Source: Candidatus Jorgensenbacteria bacterium (GTDB lineage: Bacteria; Patescibacteriota; Minisyncoccia; UBA6257; GWB1-50-10). Taken from it: a DNA stretch of 7,078 nucleotides. The position numbers and the translations under genes are program-made. Where the stretch lies: assembly GCA_016234345.1 (NCBI GenBank), contig JACRFG010000068.1, forward strand, positions 1 to 7,078, given 5' to 3'. How positions within the stretch are numbered: position 1 is the first letter of the stretch; every line of letters begins with the position of its first letter. The notes beneath the pieces are model-generated. The model had not been told where the DNA came from. It worked only from the letters and a program-made list of their open reading frames with translations, and did not search any database. This document shows, piece by piece, positions 1-5,500 of the stretch.

Positions 1-195
1 GTTTAATCGGCATGCCTTGAGAATCAGATCTAGAACATTGATTCCCCAATACTGCTTCATGCGTTTGCGGTTTACGGTTGCCCCCCAATACTCTGCTGAT
101 CGTATAAAGAGTTGTTTGCCTCGATTCGAACCGATGGTTAGTGTTCCGTCAAAATCAAAAATAATAGCGGTTCGTTTTTGCGCTGTTTTTTCCAC
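1..195 (-). CDS. HAD-superfamily hydrolase, N-terminal part (gene continues beyond position 1)
   Basis: Reading the minus strand from a GTG at 195 gives 65 uninterrupted codons that reach the window edge. Residues 11-19 read IIFDFDGTL, the HAD motif I: the first Asp is the expected nucleophile (phospho-aspartate) and the second the general acid/base. The following helical segment (residues 27-60) fits the start of a cap domain, as in phosphoglycolate-phosphatase-like or beta-phosphoglucomutase-like members. The substrate cannot be told from this fragment, and motifs II-IV lie outside. GTG is chosen because an in-frame stop lies 15 nt upstream, no in-frame ATG lies between, and an AGAAAGG Shine-Dalgarno sits 8 nt before it. 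An ATG at 200-198 is in another frame. The gene lies downstream of recG on the same strand, about 140 nt away, and has its own promoter. Family assignment is firm; function is unknown. Confidence 0.85.
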   Translation of the reverse strand, partial: MEKTAQKRTAIIFDFDGTLTIGSNRGKQLFIRSAEYWGATVNRKRMKQYWGINVLDLILKACRLN

Positions 196-203
196 TTCAT
201 AAA

Positions 204-210
204 CCTTTCT
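204..210 (-). promoter_or_regulatory. Shine-Dalgarno site that decides the GTG start of the HAD gene
   Basis: AGAAAGG on the minus strand lies 8 nt before the GTG at 195. It matches the left half of AGAAAGGAGGT, the complement of a 16S tail ending ACCUCCUUUCU. It supports GTG over the out-of-frame ATG five bases upstream. It is the only clear ribosome binding site in front of a gene here. Confidence 0.6.
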
Positions 211-245
211 TTAATTTCAATGAACTATTCTGATATTAACATAAT

Positions 246-274
246 TTTATATTTTGATCAAGTTATCGTGACAA
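246..274 (-). promoter_or_regulatory. Sigma-70-type promoter of the HAD gene
   Basis: On the minus strand TTGTCA (274-269) is followed after exactly 17 nt by TATAAA (251-246). The expected start near 239 gives a leader of about 44 nt that includes the Shine-Dalgarno. The spacer holds the perfect palindrome TTGATCAA (254-261), which could be an operator but may be chance. The -35 hexamer is identical to that of recG. Confidence 0.55.
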
Positions 275-335
275 CATAAAGAAGCAGCTCACCATCTTCA
301 GTTCGCTCTTTATTTTTATCTATCGACCTAGACGG

Positions 336-2459
336 TTATTCCAAATGAACCCGCTTTTTAAATTCTTCAATACGTTCCTTGATTAATGAATGTCTTTTTA
401 GCGAAGGGTCGGTTTTGATTATGCTTGATGCAGCTTCCCTCGCATTTTTTACAAGTTCCGGGTTTTGAATCGCTTTCATTGCTAAATCCGGTATGCCTGT
501 TTGGGCCTCGCCTAAAAATTCACCCGGTCCGCGTAGCATCAAATCCTTTTCCGCCAATTCAAAGCCGTTCTTTGCTTCTATTATTGATTTTAGGCGAGAT
601 TGGGTTGTTTTAGACGAAGAGTCGGTGAATAGAAAACAGTATGACTGGTGTTCTCCTCGACCGACGCGTCCTCGGAATTGATAGATCTGGGCTAATCCGA
701 ATCGGTCGGCACCTTCGATCATCATGATGGTGGCATTTGGCACATCAACGCCTACTTCTATGACTGATGTGGCCACCAAAACGCCAAATTTCTTTTCGAG
801 AAATTCCCGCATAATTCGTTCTTTCTCTTTTGGTTTGAGCTTGCCATGGAGCATGGCAACATTCAAATCGGGAAATATCGTGTGGGAAAGCTTATGATAT
901 TCTTCCGTCACGTTTTTTAGATCAAGTTTTAAGAACTCCGCTTCGTCGAATTGTGGATCGTCGGTCGGCGGTTGGATGTGGGGGCAAATTACGAACGCCT
1001 GACGCCCCTTTTTAATTTGTTCTCGTATGAAGTCGTACGTTTTATCTCGGTTTACGGATGAAACTATTTTGGTAACTATCGGTTTGCGATCCTTAGGCAG
1101 TTCGGTTATAAGAGAAAGATCGAGATCGCCAAAGAGCGTAAGAGAAAGAGTACGGGGTATGGGAGTTGCCGACATGCTTAAGAGGTGGGGGACAGTATGC
1201 GTATCTTTTACAAGCGTTGCTCTTTGCCGTACGCCGAAACGGTGCTGTTCATCAACTATCACTAGTGCTAAATTATGAAATGCAACACCTTTTTGGATTA
1301 AGGCATGCGTACCAACGATTATTTTTATTTTGCCGGAGGTTATTTGATTAATCAGTCTTGGTTTTGAAAGAGTCGTTTCAAGATTATGACCATAGGATAT
1401 TTTTGATTCGCTGCTTGTAAGGAGTGCGATGCCGTTGTCAAATTGTGGAAAGAATTTGGTGAGTGTTTGGTAATGTTGTCTGGCTAAGATTTCGGTTGGC
1501 GCCATGAAGGCCGTTTGTTCGCCGTTCCTCGCGACTGTAAGGGCGGCTAGGGCGGCAATTATGGTTTTGCCTGATCCGACATCGCCTTGGAGCAACCGGT
1601 TCATAGGATGTGATTTTTCTAAATCTTTTACGATTTCCCACAGAGTTTTCTTTTGTGAAATTGTGAGTTCGAAAGGCAGCGTAGCGATGAGTTTTTTAAT
1701 CTCCTCAATGTCCGTTGGTATGGCCAGTGCTTTTTCTTTAGCCAGTTTTAAGCGTTCGTTTATATTGAAAAGTTGAAGGAAAAACAAATCTTCAAAAGCA
1801 AAGCGTTTTTTGGCGGTTAAGGCGTCGTTGAAGTCATCGGGGAAATGGATATGGCGAAGAGCGGTATTGATTTCGGGCAAGCCTTGGCGTTCCCATATTT
1901 CTTCGGGGATGATTTCGATGATAGGCTCTATATTTTCAAGAATTGGTTGGATTAAATAACGAAACCCCTTCGATGTTAATCCCTTAGTTTCCGGATAGAT
2001 TGGTACGATACGGCCAGTGTGTCTTGTTTCATGATGGAAATGTTCGTTTATGAGTTCGTAGGTCGGGTTCGATAAATACAGGTCGTCGCTTGAGGCGGTT
2101 ACTTTGCCCGAAAAGTTGGCTAGTTTGCCCGGCCGGAGAATATTTTTAATGTAGGGTTGGTTGAACCACACGGCTCGTATTGAGCCGGAATCATCGCTGA
2201 TCAGGGCTTCTACTAAATAGAGATTCCGGCGCCAGGCTCTTCGACCGGTGATTTCTTGTATGACTCCTTGCACGGTTGCTTCTTGGTGAGGAATTAGTTC
2301 GTCAATCTTATAAATTTTAGAAAAATCTTCGTAACGAACGGGAAAATGCCAGAGTAAATCTCTGACTGTTTCAATCTTCAGTTTTTTGAGTTTGGTAATG
2401 AAACGAGGTCCGATGCCGCGGATTTGTATAAGGAAAGTGTTAAGGTTTATGCCGTCCAT
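336..2459 (-). CDS. recG: ATP-dependent DNA helicase RecG
   Basis: Product of 707 residues, a normal RecG length. RecG is a cytoplasmic superfamily-2 translocase that reverses stalled replication forks and branch-migrates Holliday junctions. Visible parts: N-terminal wedge/OB region (about 1-150) beginning with the helix-hairpin-helix-like RGIGPRF at 14-20; Q-motif-like LTISQ (265-269); Walker A GDVGSGKT (292-299); Walker B/motif II DEQH (403-406); motif III SAT (430-432); motif VI QFRGRVGRG (594-602); and the RecG signature LRGPGEFLG with QTGIPDL (642-659), which couples ATP use to translocation. Compared with typical members there is a short extra acidic insert around 496-515. The ATG at 2459 has no Shine-Dalgarno; a promoter just upstream predicts a leader of only about 10 nt. 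The divergent transcript at 2533 shares its promoter region. No key residue is missing, so the gene looks functional. Confidence 0.97.
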   Translation of the reverse strand: MDGINLNTFLIQIRGIGPRFITKLKKLKIETVRDLLWHFPVRYEDFSKIYKIDELIPHQEATVQGVIQEITGRRAWRRNLYLVEALISDDSGSIRAVWFNQPYIKNILRPGKLANFSGKVTASSDDLYLSNPTYELINEHFHHETRHTGRIVPIYPETKGLTSKGFRYLIQPILENIEPIIEIIPEEIWERQGLPEINTALRHIHFPDDFNDALTAKKRFAFEDLFFLQLFNINERLKLAKEKALAIPTDIEEIKKLIATLPFELTISQKKTLWEIVKDLEKSHPMNRLLQGDVGSGKTIIAALAALTVARNGEQTAFMAPTEILARQHYQTLTKFFPQFDNGIALLTSSESKISYGHNLETTLSKPRLINQITSGKIKIIVGTHALIQKGVAFHNLALVIVDEQHRFGVRQRATLVKDTHTVPHLLSMSATPIPRTLSLTLFGDLDLSLITELPKDRKPIVTKIVSSVNRDKTYDFIREQIKKGRQAFVICPHIQPPTDDPQFDEAEFLKLDLKNVTEEYHKLSHTIFPDLNVAMLHGKLKPKEKERIMREFLEKKFGVLVATSVIEVGVDVPNATIMMIEGADRFGLAQIYQFRGRVGRGEHQSYCFLFTDSSSKTTQSRLKSIIEAKNGFELAEKDLMLRGPGEFLGEAQTGIPDLAMKAIQNPELVKNAREAASSIIKTDPSLKRHSLIKERIEEFKKRVHLE

Positions 2460-2475
2460 ATCTTTAGCGCGCCAT

Positions 2476-2504
2476 ATTTTATCATATTATTATCCACTTG
2501 ACAA
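2476..2504 (-). promoter_or_regulatory. recG promoter, with extended -10 and a very short leader
   Basis: Minus strand: TTGTCA (2504-2499), a 17-nt spacer, then TAAAAT (2481-2476) preceded by TGA, so an extended -10. Transcription would begin near 2469, about 10 nt before the recG ATG, which fits the absence of a Shine-Dalgarno. The -35 lies on the heptamer TTGACAA, which also supplies the -35 of the plus-strand promoter. Confidence 0.6.
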
Positions 2505-2526
2505 ATATTTATGTATATGATAACAT
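2498..2526 (+). promoter_or_regulatory. Divergent promoter for the small RNA/small transcript
   Basis: Plus strand: consensus TTGACA (2498-2503), exactly 17 nt, then TAACAT (2521-2526) preceded by TGA (extended -10). The -10 is only 4/6, but the perfect -35 and TG element compensate. Start predicted near 2533. The -35 overlaps the recG -35 by five bases, so the two promoters probably cannot be occupied at the same time. Confidence 0.55.
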
Positions 2527-2682
2527 TAATACTAGTTTTTATTACCATTTGAAATGTGCATGGCTTTGGTTGTTTCTTTCAAAACAATCGCATTACCTCG
2601 CAGCCGACGACTTAATCCTTCGGTCATCTCGCATCCATCGATCTTCGGTCCTCCGCCGAATGAAGGAGGATCGCACTGGCTA

Positions 2683-2707
2683 AGAAAGGAGGTCAGCCAT
2701 GACGTAA
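2683..2707 (+). promoter_or_regulatory. Perfect translation start site leading into a two-codon ORF
   Basis: AGAAAGGAGGT (2683-2693) complements 11 nt of a 16S tail ending ACCUCCUUUCU. After a 6-nt gap from GGAGG comes ATG ACG TAA (2699-2707), so a ribosome would initiate, add one threonine and stop. It is the strongest ribosome site in the window, yet it leads nowhere. The ATG lies inside AGCCATG, which can pair with 2559-2565. Confidence 0.5.
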
Positions 2708-2725
2708 CGCCATAAATATTATTAG

Positions 2726-2756
2726 AGCCCCGACCAAAAATCGGGGCTTTCGTTTT
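2726..2756 (+). terminator. Intrinsic terminator of the small RNA transcript
   Basis: AGCCCCGA (2726-2733) pairs perfectly with TCGGGGCT (2741-2748) around a 7-nt loop; the right arm runs into TTTCGTTTT. The orientation of the T tract shows it serves the plus strand. It ends two bases before the 3' end of the opposing tRNA-Lys and may weakly stop that transcript too. Confidence 0.85.
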
Positions 2757-2757
2757 G

Positions 2758-2829
2758 TCCGCCCGGTAGGACTCGAACCTACAACCATCTCCTTAAGAGG
2801 GAGTTGCTCTACCATTGAGCTACGGGCGG
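2758..2829 (-). tRNA. tRNA-Lys(CTT)
   Basis: Full cloverleaf of 72 nt on the minus strand: acceptor CCGCCCG/CGGGCGG (7 bp), D stem GCTC/GAGC with GG in the loop, anticodon arm with loop CTCTTAA, variable TGGTT, and T arm GTAGG-TTCGAGT-CCTAC. Anticodon CTT reads AAG (lysine), with U33 and A37. The first anticodon-stem pair is an A27-A43 mismatch. The CCA end is not encoded (CAAAAC follows the discriminator A), so it must be added by a nucleotidyltransferase. It stands alone, opposite in direction to both neighbours. Confidence 0.93.
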
Positions 2830-2838
2830 TAATCAGTA

Positions 2839-2847
2839 TGTTATAAT
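2839..2847 (+). promoter_or_regulatory. Consensus extended -10 promoter of the surface-protein operon
   Basis: TGTTATAAT matches TGnTATAAT perfectly. No -35 is found at the right distance, because that region lies inside the 5' end of tRNA-Lys. Transcription should begin near 2854, only about 5 nt before the ATG at 2859, so the mRNA would be effectively leaderless. The hexamer read on the other strand (ATTATA, TATATT) could also serve the tRNA, making the 29-bp gap a possible bidirectional promoter. Confidence 0.65.
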
Positions 2848-2858
2848 ATACAATATCT

Positions 2859-3158
2859 ATGGAATCTCAGGCAACCTCTCATAAGGTTTCGATGATTATA
2901 AGCATTGTCTCCCTCTTTATCGTAGTTGGGTTGATGTTGGTTTATATTTTTTACACTCAAAAACCCATGATTGGTCCTTTACCGACTAATGTTTCTAAAC
3001 CACTCGGAGGATCGTCTTCTGGTGCGCCGATAATTGGGTCAGATTTAGGGAGTCAGGTATATGAGAAAAGCACAAATCCTTTGAGTGATAAATTGCCGGA
3101 AACAATAGCGCCGGTACCGAATCCACTTGAAAACGCATACAAGAATCCATTTGAATAA
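2859..3158 (+). CDS. Small single-pass membrane protein, unknown function
   Basis: 99 residues. A polar N-terminus of 11 residues precedes one hydrophobic helix (about 12-33), then a Pro/Gly/Ser-rich, low-complexity tail ending NPLENAYKNPFE. There is no cleavage site or lipobox cysteine, so it is best read as an N-in anchor with the tail outside the membrane. It has no cysteine at all, unlike its partner downstream. The start ATG has no Shine-Dalgarno, fitting the extended -10 only 11 nt away. Its stop is followed after two bases by the ATG of the Cys-repeat protein, so the pair is one operon and is probably translationally coupled. I do not recognise a family; a role in presenting or exporting the partner is only a guess. 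Confidence 0.8.
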   Translation: MESQATSHKVSMIISIVSLFIVVGLMLVYIFYTQKPMIGPLPTNVSKPLGGSSSGAPIIGSDLGSQVYEKSTNPLSDKLPETIAPVPNPLENAYKNPFE

Positions 3159-3160
3159 TC

Positions 3161-5419
3161 ATGTTCAATAGTTTTTCAATAAAATATTTACTTCCGATTT
3201 CCGTTGTTATGGTTGGTTTAGCCATTGCTTATGCTGTTGTGGCTGAAGCGCAGATTCCGCAACCACCAACCGAAGAACAGATAAACGCGAGCGGTATCGC
3301 TTTTCCGGTGGCCGAGCTTGGAAATTGCAGTAGTAAAAATGAATGCCGTAAGTATTGTGAAGAACCCGGTAATATGTCGTCGTGTATTAAGTTTGCGAAA
3401 GAGCATGGTCTAATGAATGATGCTGAGGCAATACAGGCCCAGAAATTTTCCGACCGTATCCAGGCCGGTCAAACGCCGGGAAGTTGTAGGGGTCCGGCTG
3501 AGTGTGAGCGATACTGCCGAGATATTAGCCACCTTGATGAGTGTATTAGTTTTGCCGAGAGTCAGGGTTTAAAGGATAAGCATATTGAGCAAGGGAAAAA
3601 GATTAGAGGATATTTGAAAAGCGGGGGCAGAATGCCCGGCGGTTGCACCTCAAAAGAATCTTGTGAAGTTTATTGTGGCGATTTCAGCCATGCTAAAGAA
3701 TGCCATGAATTCGCTAAGAGTGCCGGCATAATGCAGGATATTAGAAGAGAAGAATTCAGTGATGATGTTGAAGATGAGCATTTTGAAAAGTTGATGGAGT
3801 TAGCGGCTGACGGCCAAACTCCCGGCGGTTGTAAATCCAAAGATCAATGTGAGGCATACTGTCATGAAGATGGACACATGGATGAGTGTATTAATTTTGG
3901 CGTCAAAGTCGGTTTTATAAAACCAGATCAAGCTGAAAAGTATAGAACGCTTGGCGGTAAAGGCCCTGGTGGATGTTCGTCCCCTGAAGCTTGTAAGCAG
4001 TATTGTAACGATCAGAGTCATCACGAGGAGTGTTTTAAATTTGCCGAAGAACACGGTTTCATACCGCCAGAGGAACTCAAGCGTACTAAAGAAGGATTTA
4101 TGCGGTTGAGGCAAGGGTTTGCTGATGCGCCTCCAGAGGTAGCAGAATGTTTAAAATCAGTGTTGGGTTCGAATATCATCGAAGATGTTCAATCTGGAAA
4201 ATTAGTGCCGGGTCCGGAGATTGGAGATCGGGTGCGGAGTTGTTTTGAACGATTTGGGCAAGCAGTTAATCCAACAGGATCGTTTAAAGATGCGCCTCCC
4301 GAAGTAGTAACCTGTCTTAAAGAAAAACTCGGTTCAACATTCGATAATATCAAGGCCGGTAGAGAAATGCCGAGTCCAGAAATTGCTGATACTTTCAGAA
4401 TCTGTTTTGAGAAAATGCAATTCTCTATGCCTCAAAGTGACGGTTTTCGTGGGGGTAGAGTTGGAGAGCCTTCACAAGAAGCCTTGAGTGGTTTTCTTCG
4501 GAGCGCGCCTCCGGGAGTTGCCGAGTGTTTGAAACAAAAATTAGGGGATCGGTTTCTAAAAATACAAACTGGCGAAATTCAGCCCGGTCCAGAAATGGGG
4601 GAGATTATGCGCGGTTGTTTTGAAAGTTTCCGGCCCGGAGGAAATAATTTTATGATGCCTGGTGGCCAACCTCAACCTGTTGGTGACGGTACTCCCGGTA
4701 TGGCAAAGCCGCCTTTCGTTGACCAATTTTCGAATTTGCCGCCACAGGTACTTGAATGTGTGAAAGGATCGTTTGGTGTTGATGTGTTTGAAAGGGTTAA
4801 GAGTGGAGCACAGCCGCCAACAGAACTTAGCCAAAAAATTAGATCATGTTTTGAGTCTTTATACAGAAGTGGCGGTAACGTTCCCGCACCGATGCCGATG
4901 CGACAAGTATGCCCGGCCATGCCTACAGTTGTTTCATGCCCAGAAGGCCAAATTCGGGCGGTGGCTTTTTCTTCTCCCGAGTGTGGCACTTATTATACCT
5001 GTCGTTCAGCGACTGCATCCCCTTGTCCGCAGGGCTCGTATTGGAATGGCAAGGAATGCATAAACGCTTCCACTGATCAGCCGCCGCCTCCGCTATCTGA
5101 AAACGTTGCTGTTGAATGTCAACAAGGCGGTGGTATTTGGATTGATGATAAAGTTTTGGGAAGTTATTGCCATCGACCAACATTTGAAGAACAACAGCAG
5201 CTAGAATTACAGCGACAGCAATACCAGCAACAACAGTATCAGCAGTACCAAACGCCGCCAACCGGCGCCAGTCAGTACTGTTATGATATCGCGAGTCAGT
5301 ACTACAATACTTCTGATTGTGAGCGATATCGGAGCAACTATCCGCCGCCACCCCAGTCCAGCCGTTCATTATTCTTCTCGAATTTATTACAGATATTCAA
5401 AACAATACTTTCGCCGTAA
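3161..5419 (+). CDS. Large secreted Cys-repeat protein (Patescibacteria-type surface protein), unknown function
   Basis: 752 residues. A signal peptide (1-30: positive n-region, hydrophobic core 10-27, AEA before Q31) directs export. Five units at 54-84, 107-137, 160-190, 222-252 and 270-300 share C-x5-C-x3-C-x8-C with no exception (C56/62/66/75 in the first), usually led by PGGC and followed by F-A and a glycine. Then four units of about 43 residues (322-364, 377-418, 448-490, 525-567) share PP-x-V-x2-C-[LV]-K and end in CFE, with two cysteines each, 30-31 apart. The C-terminal third has ten more cysteines, including CPEGQ and CPQGSYWNGKEC motifs, a Gln-rich stretch (676-697), proline runs and a hydrophobic end (737-752). 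The total of 38 cysteines, all after the signal peptide, suggests up to 19 disulphides outside the cell. No enzyme motif is seen. There is no Shine-Dalgarno; it is probably coupled to the gene before it. An adhesion or appendage role is inference. Confidence 0.9.
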   Translation: MFNSFSIKYLLPISVVMVGLAIAYAVVAEAQIPQPPTEEQINASGIAFPVAELGNCSSKNECRKYCEEPGNMSSCIKFAKEHGLMNDAEAIQAQKFSDRIQAGQTPGSCRGPAECERYCRDISHLDECISFAESQGLKDKHIEQGKKIRGYLKSGGRMPGGCTSKESCEVYCGDFSHAKECHEFAKSAGIMQDIRREEFSDDVEDEHFEKLMELAADGQTPGGCKSKDQCEAYCHEDGHMDECINFGVKVGFIKPDQAEKYRTLGGKGPGGCSSPEACKQYCNDQSHHEECFKFAEEHGFIPPEELKRTKEGFMRLRQGFADAPPEVAECLKSVLGSNIIEDVQSGKLVPGPEIGDRVRSCFERFGQAVNPTGSFKDAPPEVVTCLKEKLGSTFDNIKAGREMPSPEIADTFRICFEKMQFSMPQSDGFRGGRVGEPSQEALSGFLRSAPPGVAECLKQKLGDRFLKIQTGEIQPGPEMGEIMRGCFESFRPGGNNFMMPGGQPQPVGDGTPGMAKPPFVDQFSNLPPQVLECVKGSFGVDVFERVKSGAQPPTELSQKIRSCFESLYRSGGNVPAPMPMRQVCPAMPTVVSCPEGQIRAVAFSSPECGTYYTCRSATASPCPQGSYWNGKECINASTDQPPPPLSENVAVECQQGGGIWIDDKVLGSYCHRPTFEEQQQLELQRQQYQQQQYQQYQTPPTGASQYCYDIASQYYNTSDCERYRSNYPPPPQSSRSLFFSNLLQIFKTILSP
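3320..4060 (+). repeat. Five coding repeats, type A (C-x5-C-x3-C-x8-C)
   Basis: Units start about 48-62 codons apart. The four cysteine positions are invariant in all five, while most other residues and the DNA have diverged, so the array is old and held by selection on structure. Shared features are a leading G-[GNS]-C, an aromatic residue before the third Cys (usually Y-C), and F-[AG] after the fourth. Confidence 0.85.
4124..4861 (+). repeat. Four coding repeats, type B (two-Cys, about 43 residues)
   Basis: Each unit opens with [AL]-P-P-x-V-x2-C-[LV]-K, carries a central G, a P-x-[PT]-E turn and ends R-x-C-F-E. The cysteines are 30-31 residues apart, suggesting one disulphide per helical hairpin. 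Linkers vary from about 12 to 34 residues and are rich in Gly, Pro and Met. Confidence 0.8.
5186..5251 (+). repeat. Gln-rich low-complexity coding stretch
   Basis: CAG/CAA-rich sequence encoding residues 676-697 (13 Gln of 22, with Tyr and Glu). It links the last paired-Cys module to the C-terminal segment; probably a flexible spacer and prone to length variation. Confidence 0.7.
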
Positions 5420-5467
5420 TACCCGAATTACGTTTTAGCCCAAAGTCTTTTCGAACGATCCAAATTT

Positions 5468-5500
5468 CCCCTCTAGTCTATGGACTAGAGGGGATTATTC
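5468..5500 (+). terminator. Hairpin terminator between convergent operons
   Basis: CCCCTCTAGTC (5468-5478) pairs perfectly with GACTAGAGGGG (5483-5493) around TATG, an 11-bp stem. On the plus strand it is followed by ATTATTCTTTC, a T-rich but interrupted tail. It lies 48 nt after the Cys-repeat gene and one base from the stop codon of the opposing methyltransferase. On the minus strand the tail (AAATTT) is poor, so it may mainly protect that mRNA end. Confidence 0.75.

Larger units (their letters stand above)
2533..2756 (+). ncRNA. Candidate structured small RNA carrying a perfect Shine-Dalgarno in a loop
   Basis: A promoter at 2498-2526 and a terminator at 2726-2756 delimit a transcript of about 220 nt. 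Its centre (about 2584-2710) is clearly richer in G+C than the flanks. Pairings I can see: CATGGCT (2559-2565) with AGCCATG (2695-2701), closing the domain; GGTTGTTT (2568-2575) with AAACAATC (2582-2589); a weaker 5-bp stem 2603-2607/2620-2624; CGATC (2639-2643) with GATCG (2669-2673), containing TTCGG/CCGAA (2644-2648/2656-2660); and, competing with the closing stem, TGGCT (2677-2681) with AGCCA (2695-2699). The 13-nt loop of this last hairpin displays AGAAAGGAGGT, followed 6 nt after GGAGG by ATG-ACG-TAA. It does not look like tmRNA, RNase P RNA, SRP RNA or rRNA by their hallmark sequences. A 53-codon ORF (2554-2715) without a ribosome site is the alternative reading. The family is unknown to me. 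Confidence 0.45.

Noticed and set aside
17..202. 61-codon plus-strand ORF at the left edge
   Set aside because: Shadow of the HAD gene on the minus strand, which has a clear motif I.
275..335. Possible terminator after recG
   Set aside because: Only a four-pair stem (GAAG/CTTC) with a poor tail; recG may simply read into the HAD gene.
2464..2475. Four-codon minigene ATG-GCG-CGC-TAA just before recG
   Set aside because: It overlaps the predicted transcription start, has no ribosome site, and is short enough to be chance.
2498..2683. 61-codon plus-strand ORF starting at the -35 box
   Set aside because: Its ATG falls inside the promoter, its first third is promoter-type AT-rich sequence, and it stops inside the SD hairpin; probably chance.
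4923..5369. 148-codon minus-strand ORF within the Cys-repeat gene
   Set aside because: Lies antisense to a gene with signal peptide and regular repeats; composition has no family features and no promoter or ribosome site is evident.
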